Assembly: GCA_030652335.1 (NCBI GenBank)
Contig: JAUSAW010000018.1
Location: 124,001 to 188,000 of the forward strand
DNA: 64,000 nucleotides
Reading direction: 5' to 3'
From: Gammaproteobacteria bacterium
Lineage (GTDB): Bacteria; Pseudomonadota; Gammaproteobacteria; Francisellales; CACEW01
Under the pieces are notes generated by a model that did not search any database, was not told where the DNA came from, and was given only the letters and a program-made list of their open reading frames with translations. Position 1 is the stretch's first letter, and the number at the start of each line of letters is the position of its first letter. Positions 24,084 to 32,432 of the stretch are shown piece by piece. Both the position numbers and the translations under genes were made by a program.

Positions 24084-25727
24084 TTACTTTTCGGCTTTCG
24101 CTTTTTCAATCATCGGCTTTTTACCATCGCCATGTCGTTTAAAGGCGCGCAGAATAAACTCTGCTTCGCTAAACGGTACGGTAATGAAGGAACATTTATC
24201 CATGATTTCGATATTTTGGATTTTATGTTCTTTGGTCTTAGCAATTTTCTTAATGAGCTCAACCAAGCGTGATGGCGTTAGACCTTCATTCTTACCTTGG
24301 GCTACGAATAGTCTAGCGGTACCTTTGGTATCGACAGAACCTTCACCAGCTTCTCTGGATTCTCTGGCCTCTCTATTTTCGTGAATATTGCGGTAATGAT
24401 TTTCATCTAATTCAGTTTGGAAGGCATATTTTAAAACTGCGGCCAATACTTCTTTAGGCGCGTGATCTTTTAATAGGCTATCGGCTAATTTTAGATATTC
24501 GTCAGTGCTGCCGGCTTCAAATAGCTGAGTTAAGTTCAATTGGATCTTAGCCCATTTCTTATCGATAATTTGTTTCACACCAGGTAATTTTTCTTTTTTG
24601 ATTTCGGTCTTGGTGACCTTTTGAATATAGAGCAACTTACGATATTCGGATGGGGTGATAAAGGTAATAGCGGTACCCTGTTTACCCGCGCGCCCGGTAC
24701 GACCGATGCGATGCACATAACTTTCTGGGTTTTGTGGTAAGGCATAGTTAATAACGTGGGTTAAATCCTGGATGTCGATACCACGAGCGGCCACATCGGT
24801 CGCCACTAAAATATTGACTTTTTTCTTACGGAATTTGTTTAGAATTCTTTCACGCATATCTTGGCTAATATCACCATGCAAACCGTCAGCTGCATAACCA
24901 CGATCGCCTAAGGCACGGGTTACGGTATCCACATCGACTTTGGTGCGGCAAAATACTACGCCATAAAAATCATCTTCGATATCGACGATACGGCACAACG
25001 CTTCTAATTTATCCGGCTCTCGCACTTCAAAGTAAATTTGATGGGTTAATGAGGTGGTCATTTGGTTGGCTTTTACTGCCACAACCTTTTTCTCACCCAT
25101 ATAGCGATCAGCAATTTTCATTAAGGCGTTTGGCATGGTAGCCGAGAATAATAACATGCGTTTTTTATTGGTGATTTTAGATAAAATGGTTTCAACATCT
25201 TCTAAGAAGCCCATATTGAGCATTTCATCGGCTTCATCTAAAACGACGAATTCGATCTTATCCATCTTTAAGCTTTTACGTTCCATATGGTCCATCACAC
25301 GACCCGGGGTACCGACTACGATGTCGACTCCATTTTTAAGACGACGCAATTGTTCAACCATGGATTGTCCGCCATAAATTGGCACGACTTGTAAGCCTTT
25401 TTGACCGATAAAGGAATGAATCTCTTCAGCAACCTGAATCGCTAATTCGCGAGTGGGAACTAAGATTAGCGCCTGAACTTCACCTTTAGATTTTAATAAT
25501 TCGATTAATGGCAAACCAAACGCGGCGGTTTTACCGGTACCGGTTTGAGCCTGTCCGATAATATCCAGTTTGCCTAATAGCAATTCTGGAATCACTTCAG
25601 CCTGAATAGGGGATGGCTCTTCAAAGCCTTTCTTTTGTAATGCCAGCAAAGTGGAATGAGATAAACCCAATGCGGCAAACTTTGGTAATAGTGTATCGGG
25701 GGTGGTGGGTATAATTGGTGTCGTCAT
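24084..25727 (-). CDS. deaD: DEAD-box ATP-dependent RNA helicase (DeaD/CsdA-type)
   Basis: 547 aa. Core motifs in order: Q motif (GFEEPSPIQ), AQTGTGKTAAF (I), PTREL (Ia), TPGRVMDH (Ib), VLDEADEML (II), SATMP (III), then VATDVAARGID (V) and HRIGRTGRAG (VI). The C-terminal part (about 465-547) looks like the DbpA/CsdA RNA-binding domain (RLFVAQGKNEGLTPSRLVELIKKIAK). It helps ribosome assembly and mRNA turnover, especially in the cold. It is shorter than E. coli DeaD because the basic tail is reduced. An AGGAGT ribosome binding site is present and about 260 bases of upstream non-coding sequence could be a long leader. Confidence 0.92.
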   Translation of the reverse strand: MTTPIIPTTPDTLLPKFAALGLSHSTLLALQKKGFEEPSPIQAEVIPELLLGKLDIIGQAQTGTGKTAAFGLPLIELLKSKGEVQALILVPTRELAIQVAEEIHSFIGQKGLQVVPIYGGQSMVEQLRRLKNGVDIVVGTPGRVMDHMERKSLKMDKIEFVVLDEADEMLNMGFLEDVETILSKITNKKRMLLFSATMPNALMKIADRYMGEKKVVAVKANQMTTSLTHQIYFEVREPDKLEALCRIVDIEDDFYGVVFCRTKVDVDTVTRALGDRGYAADGLHGDISQDMRERILNKFRKKKVNILVATDVAARGIDIQDLTHVINYALPQNPESYVHRIGRTGRAGKQGTAITFITPSEYRKLLYIQKVTKTEIKKEKLPGVKQIIDKKWAKIQLNLTQLFEAGSTDEYLKLADSLLKDHAPKEVLAAVLKYAFQTELDENHYRNIHENREARESREAGEGSVDTKGTARLFVAQGKNEGLTPSRLVELIKKIAKTKEHKIQNIEIMDKCSFITVPFSEAEFILRAFKRHGDGKKPMIEKAKAEK

Positions 25728-25990
25728 AGCGTACTCCTAGAAATAAAATAATTCACCGTCGATATGACAGTGAAAACGGGTGCTTTGCTTTTTAATCGAC
25801 TTGCAAAGGCGGCCCAGTATTTCCAGAGGAATCAAAGCTATCTCAAATAGCTTTTAGCGCAGTCTATGCATACAAATAGTGATGGAAAATTATTTGCTTG
25901 GTCAACTTTAAAAATTAAAACGTGAGCATTGTACCTTAAAAAATTGCCAAACACGAGAAAAATACATGGCTAGTTTATTTCATCACTATT
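25728..25990. other. Intergenic region upstream of deaD
   Basis: About 260 bases without a credible ORF. A weak hairpin AAAGCTA/TAGCTTT is visible at 25834-25854. Cold-shock helicase genes often have long untranslated leaders, which could explain the space; that is inference. Confidence 0.35.
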
Positions 25991-26836
25991 TTAAGGTGAT
26001 GCCGAAGCACCACTTCCAGCAGCAGGGGTGAAAATAGCTTTAAGCTCCCGCTCACTCTTTTTTTGCTCATTATAGTTTTTCATATAACTAATTACCGCTG
26101 ATCTCAGTGGCCTCACGCTTTCTTTTATAGGCTCATAATCTTCATTAAGAACTGTACGCAAACTTAAAAAATATTCATCTGAACTTATATCTTTATGCGG
26201 AATATCATTCGCTTTCTTTATGTATAGCGCTTCGGCACTGTCTTTTGCAAATTCCTTATTATTCCATTTTTCAATCTCATCCCTTACTTGCTTTTTAAAT
26301 GCTAACCCAGCCCCTAAGATAGCATTGATAATATCATTAAGAGGCATAACCTTAACCTTTGCATTCATAGTGGCTAAATTAATAGCATTCAAGTCATGTT
26401 TACGCTCTCGATAGGCAGCGTCAGCACCTGCAGCCATTAAAATCCTTACGGCCTCTAACTGACCATGATAAGCCGCTTCTTGCAATGGCGTTGTGCCGAG
26501 CCCATTATCGAATAATGCCTCAATATTAGCCCCTGCTTTAATAAGTGCTATCATGGTAGCGGCTTTTCCACGTTGCGCCGCCACGTGTAAAGGAGTAAAA
26601 TCTCTTGTAGTTTTTGCGTTAACATCAGCGCCTAAGGCAATTAATCTGTTCACTCCCTCTTCGCTCATTCCCGCCTCACTAGCAAAATGTAGAACGTGCT
26701 TATCGCCACCGGGTGCTTTCGATGTAATCGATACCCCTGCTTTTAACAGAATATCAATTTTTTTAAAATCCTCTGTTATAACCGCGCTAAAAAGCTGTTG
26801 AACGGGATCGCTAGATACTCCTGCTGTTGAATACAT
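25991..26836 (-). CDS. Ankyrin-repeat protein
   Basis: 281 aa, ATG 26836 behind AAAGGGG. Roughly five ankyrin repeats span residues 10-165: consensus pieces DILLKAGVSI, VLHFASEAGMSEEGVNRLIALGADVNAKT, FTPLHVAAQRGKAATMIALIKAGANIEA, TTPLQEAAYHGQLEAVRILMAAGADA and NAINLATMN. A helical C-terminal region follows (about 175-270, ISYMKNYNEQKKSERELKAIF). No signal peptide. Ankyrin proteins of this layout in Legionella, Coxiella and Rickettsiella are often Dot/Icm-type effectors that bind host proteins; here that is inference. No PmrA-like box was found upstream. Confidence 0.85.
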   Translation of the reverse strand: MYSTAGVSSDPVQQLFSAVITEDFKKIDILLKAGVSITSKAPGGDKHVLHFASEAGMSEEGVNRLIALGADVNAKTTRDFTPLHVAAQRGKAATMIALIKAGANIEALFDNGLGTTPLQEAAYHGQLEAVRILMAAGADAAYRERKHDLNAINLATMNAKVKVMPLNDIINAILGAGLAFKKQVRDEIEKWNNKEFAKDSAEALYIKKANDIPHKDISSDEYFLSLRTVLNEDYEPIKESVRPLRSAVISYMKNYNEQKKSERELKAIFTPAAGSGASASP

Positions 26837-26971
26837 ACCCTACCCCTTTAAATAATTAGCCTGTCATCATAATACCTGAACCATAAATTAATAGTAAGGC
26901 GGACAAAGAAACTTGGAAAACGCTTATAAATGGCTATACTTATCAACATTACACTTATAGGATCACCTTAC

Positions 26972-28108
26972 ATGTCTGTTAATAAAAAAATTCGAGTAGC
27001 CGTGCTCTATGGCGGCCGTAGTGGTGAACACGAAGTTTCACAACAATCCGCCACCTCGGTCATTAAAAATCTCGACCCTGAGCGATTTGAAATTATCCCG
27101 ATCGGCATCGATAAAGAAGGGCATTGGTTACAAGGCGATATGCAGCGTTTAGAATACTCTCAAGATGGCAAGGCCTTACTGCTACCTGCTTCCCACACCG
27201 AAGTTTTATTGCCGCCCCACCCCCAAAATAGCACTCAGCTTAAAGCCGAAGCTAACCCAGCCCTAGGCCAAAAGATCGATGTAGTATTCCCGGTTTTGCA
27301 TGGCACCATGGGTGAAGATGGCACGGTGCAAGGTTTATTTGAATTGGCAGATATCGCTTATGTTGGCTGTGGATTATTAGGCTCAGCCATTGGCATGGAT
27401 AAAGATATTGCTAAACGCCTCGTTGCCGCAGCAGGCATTCCTATCGCCGCTTATGTCGCTTTTACTCGCGGAGAATGGCAGCATAAAGCAGCGGCACTAA
27501 CAGAACAAATCAATACAAAATTGCACTACCCAGTATTTGTTAAGCCTGCTAATGCCGGCTCTAGCCTCGGCATTACTAAAGTAAAATCTGCTGATGAATT
27601 AATAACTGCCGTAAAAAACGCCCTGCTTTACGATACCAAAGTGCTGGTCGAAAAAGCGGTTAACGCGCGCGAGATCGAACTTGCCGTATTAGAAAACGTA
27701 AGTTATGGCGTAGACCCACAGGTGTCTATCGCCGGCGAGATTATTCCTCACCACGAATTCTATTCATATGAAGCCAAATACCTCGATCCAGATGGTGCAG
27801 GCCTGGCGATTCCTGCCAAACTTAGCGCCGAACAACATAGTGCTGCTCAATCTATGGCCGCGGCTATATTTAAAGCCCTAGAATGCGAAGGCATGGCGCG
27901 AGTCGATTTATTCCTCGATAAAGATACTGGCGAATTTATTTTCAATGAAGTAAACACTATCCCAGGCTTTACCACCATAAGTATGTACCCTAAATTATGG
28001 AAGGCCTCAGGGATTAGCTATCAGGATTTACTTAGCACCTTAATTAACCTTGCCATGGCAAGGCATGAGCGTAAGCGCGCTTTAAAACGCGAATGGGTCC
28101 CGGAATAA
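26972..28108 (+). CDS. ddl: D-alanine--D-alanine ligase
   Basis: Makes D-Ala-D-Ala for peptidoglycan, using ATP. I start at ATG 26972 (MSVNKKIRVAVLYGGRSGEHEVS), 378 aa; an earlier in-frame ATG at 26930 lacks support. The N-terminal domain carries GGRSGEHEVSQQSA. The ATP-grasp part has HGTMGEDGTVQGLFE, FVKPANAGSSLGITKV and the metal-binding RVDLFLDKDTGEFIFNEVNTIPGFTTISMYPKLW. It is not in an mur cluster. The MFS gene follows within 18 bp and may be cotranscribed. Confidence 0.96.
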   Translation: MSVNKKIRVAVLYGGRSGEHEVSQQSATSVIKNLDPERFEIIPIGIDKEGHWLQGDMQRLEYSQDGKALLLPASHTEVLLPPHPQNSTQLKAEANPALGQKIDVVFPVLHGTMGEDGTVQGLFELADIAYVGCGLLGSAIGMDKDIAKRLVAAAGIPIAAYVAFTRGEWQHKAAALTEQINTKLHYPVFVKPANAGSSLGITKVKSADELITAVKNALLYDTKVLVEKAVNAREIELAVLENVSYGVDPQVSIAGEIIPHHEFYSYEAKYLDPDGAGLAIPAKLSAEQHSAAQSMAAAIFKALECEGMARVDLFLDKDTGEFIFNEVNTIPGFTTISMYPKLWKASGISYQDLLSTLINLAMARHERKRALKREWVPE

Positions 28109-28125
28109 TCAGAAAAGTAGTAACT

Positions 28126-29301
28126 ATGCAAACGACTAAACTTCCCTCGATGCTAACCCTACTTTTATTAGTAACGGTAGCCGCTGTTAATGCTGTGTTA
28201 TTTACTCCGGCACTGCCTAGCATCCAATCTTTTTTTGGGGTAGGTGTTTCGACAACGCAGCTTACCATTAGCTTATATTTAATTGGCTATGCTATAGGCC
28301 AATTACTCTATGGACCGCTGGCGAACCGTTTTGGTATAAAACACGCCATCTATTATGGGATGGCTATTAGCTTTGTCGGCGCCCTATTATGCATGCTGTC
28401 TTCACCCACTCACCATTTTATCTATATGGCACTAGGTCGATTTTTAATGGCGCTAGGCTCTAGCGTAGGCTTAATGATTAGCTTTGCTATAGTGATGCAT
28501 TGCTATCCACAGGAATTAGCTAAGCAAAAAATCTCCCATCTACTAGCAGGCTTTGGCATAGCGCCAGGGGTGTCGATAATGATTGGCGGAATTCTAGTCC
28601 AGCATTTCGGCTGGCAAAGCTGTTTTTACTTTCTCGCTCTTTATGGATTAGCGGTCACCTATATGTGTAGTCGCCTACCTCAATTCAATTATACCTTGGA
28701 TTTATCCGCACTTAAGTGTAGCCGAATCATTTATAATTATGTCGCTCAATTAAAAAACCTAAAGCTAGCTATAGGTAGTTTACTAATGGGCTTTTGTACG
28801 GCTTATGTGTATGTGTTTGCAGCAGAAGCGCCATTTATCGGCATGAAACTCATTCAGATGAAACCCAGCGAATATGGGTTATGGGCTTTATTGCCCTCGC
28901 TTGGCATCTTAATCGGGTCATATTTATCAGCAAAAACAAGCCAAAACCTCAGCACCCATAAATCGATGGCGATTGGTTTTCTCGTGATGGGGCTTGGTAT
29001 AATGGCTATGCTAATTGGATTACATCTTTACTTACGCCCTCAATCGCTCTTTATTTCGATGTTTATTATCCTTATCGGCTACTGCTTAATCTATATCCAA
29101 GCTTCCAGTATTGCCTTAAACGGTGCCACCGATAGAGCCAATGCCTCTGCGATGATGAGCTTTATAAATATGGCCATATGCACCATCGCCGTCTTTGGCT
29201 TAAGCGCTTTTCACCACACCCTTTATCTTATGCCACTATTTTTCATCGGCTTGTTTATAGCTATGGGAGCGCTGACCTTAGGTCTAAAATTAGTAAAATA
29301 A
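28126..29301 (+). CDS. MFS drug-resistance transporter, Bcr/CflA family
   Basis: 391 aa from ATG 28126 (MQTTKLPSML). Twelve transmembrane segments. The N-terminal pattern FTPALPSIQSFFGVGVSTTQLTISLYLIGYAIGQLLYGPLANRFG is diagnostic for DHA1 Bcr/CflA exporters (motif D1 in helix 1 and motif A between helices 2 and 3). Likely a proton-driven efflux pump for small amphiphiles; specificity unknown. It closely follows ddl. A PmrA-like promoter starts immediately after its stop codon. Confidence 0.88.
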   Translation: MQTTKLPSMLTLLLLVTVAAVNAVLFTPALPSIQSFFGVGVSTTQLTISLYLIGYAIGQLLYGPLANRFGIKHAIYYGMAISFVGALLCMLSSPTHHFIYMALGRFLMALGSSVGLMISFAIVMHCYPQELAKQKISHLLAGFGIAPGVSIMIGGILVQHFGWQSCFYFLALYGLAVTYMCSRLPQFNYTLDLSALKCSRIIYNYVAQLKNLKLAIGSLLMGFCTAYVYVFAAEAPFIGMKLIQMKPSEYGLWALLPSLGILIGSYLSAKTSQNLSTHKSMAIGFLVMGLGIMAMLIGLHLYLRPQSLFISMFIILIGYCLIYIQASSIALNGATDRANASAMMSFINMAICTIAVFGLSAFHHTLYLMPLFFIGLFIAMGALTLGLKLVK

Positions 29302-29309
29302 TGGCTGGC

Positions 29310-29351
29310 TTTAAGATTTCCTTAAGCTTGGTATTTTATTATTTCGATAAT
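29310..29351 (+). promoter_or_regulatory. PmrA-like box with -10 element driving the 81-aa gene
   Basis: tTTAA-GA-TT-TC-cTTAA-GC-TT at 29310-29329 fits the cTTAA-N2-TT-N2-cTTAA-N2-TT pattern at all fixed positions except the first C. GATAAT (5/6) at 29346-29351 is placed as expected for an activator box overlapping the -35. TSS near 29358 gives a leader of about 16 bases. Confidence 0.65.
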
Positions 29352-29373
29352 TAAATCCAAATAGGAAAGAAAA

Positions 29374-29619
29374 ATGCACGGACAGACGACTGAGATTGAA
29401 ATAACCCCAGCCAGACCTGCCTCACCTGCCCGCTCAGAAACTAGCACATGCAGCTCTTTTAGTCATACAGATAGTGTTACGCTTCACAAAGAGGCTATTG
29501 CAAGGCGAGAAGTTGCAACAGCACCTGCTACTAGCTGCTGTGGATGTTTTAGTTGGTTTACTAGCAAAGATAAACCAAGGTCTACTTCCAATAGCGAACC
29601 CCTACTGTATATAAAATGA
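29374..29619 (+). CDS. Small Ser/Thr- and Cys-rich protein, candidate Dot/Icm effector
   Basis: 81 aa, ATG 29374 after AGGAAAG. The N-terminal half is Ser/Thr/Pro/Ala-rich (ITPARPASPARSETSTCSSFSHTDS). A central SCCGCFSWF motif puts three Cys beside aromatic residues, of the kind S-palmitoylated in eukaryotic cytosol. The C-terminus is polar with two basic patches and ends EPLLYIK. No signal peptide or transmembrane helix. It sits alone behind a PmrA-like box and a good -10, so the regulatory arrangement suggests a Dot/Icm substrate; this is inference from promoter and composition. No family recognised. Confidence 0.65.
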   Translation: MHGQTTEIEITPARPASPARSETSTCSSFSHTDSVTLHKEAIARREVATAPATSCCGCFSWFTSKDKPRSTSNSEPLLYIK

Positions 29620-29639
29620 ATTCCCGCCTAAGCGGGAAT
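29620..29639. repeat. Perfect palindrome, REP-like, after the 81-aa gene
   Basis: ATTCCCGC-CTAA-GCGGGAAT, an 8-bp perfect stem directly after the stop codon. It matches the core of the dispersed repeats at 9675 and 34251 and can serve as a transcript end. Confidence 0.75.
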
Positions 29640-29675
29640 GGTTGAACATGTGCAGAATGAACCTTAAATCAATAA

Positions 29676-31922
29676 TTACACCAATTCCACGGCCGTAACA
29701 TTACGATAACCCACCGGCAATAATCCACCGCGTCGGCCACGTTCGCCTTTATATTCGGCTAGAGCCTGCTGGTTTAAGCGCAAATATTTTTTACCGGCAT
29801 GAATAATTAAATCATGCGCTGGCGTTACGATTGCCCATTGGGTTACAAAGTCAGCGCGAGACTTGGCATCATCGCCTGGTATACCGATCATTTTATTACC
29901 CTTACCCTTGGCGAGCTTAGGCAATTCGGTTATCTGGTAACATAGCGCTCGGCCTTCATTGGTAATCAATACCAGCAACTCATCTGCGCTGGCATTGGTT
30001 TTTAAAGGTGGCAATACCTTAGCATTCGTTGGCAGGCTGATTAAGTTTTTACCGGCTTTATTTTTGCTGGTCATCTCATTTAAGCTGGTAACAAATCCAT
30101 AACCGGCATCCGAGCCACAGACAAAATTTTGTTCGCTATCGCCGATCACTAAGGCTTCAAAGGTGCTATTACCTTCGGGTGAAAAATGCCCGGTCAAAGG
30201 CTCGCCCTGTCCACGCGCGGAGGGTAATTTATGCGCGGGCATTGAATAACTACGACCCGTGGAATCCAAGAACACCACTTGTTGATTGCTCTTACCCTCG
30301 ACCTCGGATAAAAACTCATCCCCGGCCTTATATTGTAAATCTTCACCTTTAATCTCATGACCTTTAGCGCAACGTACCCAGCCTAACTTTGAAAGCACTA
30401 CGGTGACGCTTTCGGTCGGCATCATTTCCTCTTCTCTCATCGCGACAGAAGCTGTACGCTCGACTATCAATGAACGGCGCTCATCGCCAAATTCATCTTT
30501 AATGGCTTTTAATTCTTCGCCTACCTTGGCTTTTAATAAAACTTCTGAGCCTAAAACTTCTTGCAAGGCATCTCTTTCGATTCCCAATTCTTTCTTTTCC
30601 GCTTTGATTTTGCTTTCTTCAAGTTTTGCTAAATGCCTTAATTTTAATTCTAAAATCGAATCGGCCTGAATCTCCGAAAGCTTAAACTTTTTCATCAGCT
30701 CGGCTTTAGGCTCATCATGGGTTCGAATAATATGAATGACATCATCTAAATTGAGATATGCCACCAATAAACCATCTAAGATATGCAAACGCGCCAAGAC
30801 TTTATCTAAGCGAAATTGCAAACGATTGCGCACGGTCTCGGTCCTAAAAAATAACCATTCATTTAAAATCTGTGCCAGATTTTTAACTTGTGGCTTACCA
30901 TTTAGACCGATCATATTCATATTAACGCGATAGTTGCGCTCTAAATCGGTGGTGGCAAATAAATGCGCCATTAAGGCTTCGACATCCACTCGATTGGAAC
31001 GCGGGGTGATTACGACTCGAGTGGGATTCTCATGATCGGACTCATCGCGTAAATCGGTAACCATCACTAATTTTTTCGCCTGCATTTGTTCGGCAATTTG
31101 TTCCAGAATTTTTGAACCAGAGGCCTGATGAGGCAGTGCAGTAATAATAATTTCATCTTCTTCGATATGATAGACGGCACGCATCTTAATGGAGCCCATA
31201 CCGGTTTTATACATCTTTAAGATGTCGGCAGGTGGCGTGATGATTTCGGCATCGGTAGGATAATCCGGCGCCTTAACGAATCCACATAAGGTATCGATAG
31301 AGGCATTAGGGTGTTTTAATAAATGCAGGCAGGCGCTCACCACTTCTTTTAAATTATGCGGTGGAATATCGGTGGCCATACCCACAGCGATTCCGGTCGC
31401 CCCGTTTAATAATACATTGGGGACTTGAGCTGGCAATACGGCTGGTTCATCCAAGGTGCCGTCGAAGTTAGGGTTCCACTTAACCGTGCCCTGCTCTAAT
31501 TCGGATAATAAAATATCGGCATATTTAGATAATCTCGATTCGGTATAACGCATCGCCGCAAAGGACTTAGGATCATCCGAGGACCCCCAGTTACCTTGAC
31601 CGTCCACTAGTGGATAGCGATAGGAGAAAGATTGCGCCATCAGCACCATAGCCTCATAGCAGGCGCTATCACCATGCGGGTGATACTTACCTAATACATC
31701 CCCGACCGTACGTGCGGATTTTTTATATTTAGCGCTATTTTTTAAACCGAGCTCGCTCATCGCATAAACGATTCGACGCTGCACAGGCTTTAGGCCATCG
31801 GCAAGGCTAGGCAAAGCGCGATCTAAAATCACGTACATGGAATAATCTAAATAGGCTTTGCGGGTAAATTCATGAAGCGGTAATGGTTCAACACCATCAA
31901 AGTTTAAACTGAGGGTTTGCAT
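29676..31922 (-). CDS. parC: DNA topoisomerase IV subunit A
   Basis: 748 aa, the usual size. The breakage-reunion domain has the active-site Tyr126 in [12 protein letters not shown] and the quinolone-determining region [15 protein letters not shown] with Ser86 and Glu90 in the wild-type (sensitive) state. The C-terminal beta-pinwheel domain begins near residue 490. With ParE (34288-36207) it decatenates sister chromosomes. The two subunits are encoded about 2.4 kb apart on the same strand, separated by a MITE-like element and unrelated genes. Confidence 0.97.
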   Translation of the reverse strand: MQTLSLNFDGVEPLPLHEFTRKAYLDYSMYVILDRALPSLADGLKPVQRRIVYAMSELGLKNSAKYKKSARTVGDVLGKYHPHGDSACYEAMVLMAQSFSYRYPLVDGQGNWGSSDDPKSFAAMRYTESRLSKYADILLSELEQGTVKWNPNFDGTLDEPAVLPAQVPNVLLNGATGIAVGMATDIPPHNLKEVVSACLHLLKHPNASIDTLCGFVKAPDYPTDAEIITPPADILKMYKTGMGSIKMRAVYHIEEDEIIITALPHQASGSKILEQIAEQMQAKKLVMVTDLRDESDHENPTRVVITPRSNRVDVEALMAHLFATTDLERNYRVNMNMIGLNGKPQVKNLAQILNEWLFFRTETVRNRLQFRLDKVLARLHILDGLLVAYLNLDDVIHIIRTHDEPKAELMKKFKLSEIQADSILELKLRHLAKLEESKIKAEKKELGIERDALQEVLGSEVLLKAKVGEELKAIKDEFGDERRSLIVERTASVAMREEEMMPTESVTVVLSKLGWVRCAKGHEIKGEDLQYKAGDEFLSEVEGKSNQQVVFLDSTGRSYSMPAHKLPSARGQGEPLTGHFSPEGNSTFEALVIGDSEQNFVCGSDAGYGFVTSLNEMTSKNKAGKNLISLPTNAKVLPPLKTNASADELLVLITNEGRALCYQITELPKLAKGKGNKMIGIPGDDAKSRADFVTQWAIVTPAHDLIIHAGKKYLRLNQQALAEYKGERGRRGGLLPVGYRNVTAVELV

Positions 31923-31984
31923 AATGGGTTCTCTATAGGTAAAAGAATTCGCTGAGAATATTTTAGCTGGAACTGACTAAAAGC

Positions 31985-32131
31985 GCATCCTCTTTCGGAG
32001 AGGATCTGCAATCTTGATTTTCTTGTAAGGCGAGGCGCAGTACATTAACGAGCGCCGGAGTTTACATCTAGTAAATGAGGACAGCGAATGATGTGCTGCA
32101 ACAAAGCATAACAAGAAAAGCAAATTGCAGA
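31985..32131. mobile_element. MITE-like palindromic element upstream of parC
   Basis: About 21-bp imperfect terminal inverted repeats (TCTGCAAT..TTGxTTTTCTTGT at 32005-32026, its complement at 32111-32131) bound about 127 bp. The interior also folds on itself (GTTTAC..GTAAAT; GCAGTACATT with AATGATGTGCTGC). A separate hairpin ATCCTCT/AGAGGAT (31987-32005) abuts the left end. No transposase is encoded. The AACGAGCGCCGGAGTTTAC core resembles, from memory, dispersed repeats of Legionellales genomes. Confidence 0.6.
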
Positions 32132-32133
32132 CG

Positions 32134-32162
32134 AAAAAAAACCGCCGGTTTGCACGAGCGGT
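32134..32162 (-). terminator. Rho-independent terminator of the histone-like gene
   Basis: ACCGC (32141-32145) pairs with GCGGT (32158-32162), followed on the minus strand by eight T residues. It lies downstream of the 37-aa gene's stop. Confidence 0.7.
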
Positions 32163-32192
32163 CTTCTTAAGTTAAATCGCTTTTAAAAATTA

Positions 32193-32306
32193 CTACTTTT
32201 TCTTAGCAGCAGGTTTTTTAGCAGCAGGTTTTTTTGCAGCTACAGCTTTCTTAGCAGCAGGTTTTTTTGCAGCTGTTTTAGCAGCAGGTTTTTTAGCAGT
32301 TGCCAT
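32193..32306 (-). CDS. Histone H1-like Lys/Ala/Pro-rich peptide
   Basis: Only 37 codons: MATAKKPAAK, followed by repeats of (A)KKPAAK and ending KKK. ATG 32306 has GGAGAAG upstream and a terminator follows, so it is a complete gene. The composition (Lys, Ala and Pro nearly exclusive, PAAKK repeats) matches the basic tails of bacterial H1-like proteins such as chlamydial Hc1/Hc2, Bordetella BpH1 and Coxiella Hq1. It probably binds DNA or RNA nonspecifically. In Chlamydia and Coxiella such proteins compact the nucleoid in the resting form. It stands alone between parC's palindromic element and an MFS gene. Confidence 0.75.
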   Translation of the reverse strand: MATAKKPAAKTAAKKPAAKKAVAAKKPAAKKPAAKKK

Positions 32307-32432
32307 CTTTCTTCTCCGTTGGTTGATAGATGCAACTTAATTCTAGGCAAAAAAAATGAGCTTAGCAAATATAAATCATTTTTTTTTTCATATATTTGCA
32401 AAATAACTTTCATCACGCATTCGACGGCAGGC

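Noticed and set aside
29676..31922. Quinolone-resistance change in ParC
   Set aside because: The resistance-determining positions read Ser86 and Glu90, the normal sensitive residues.
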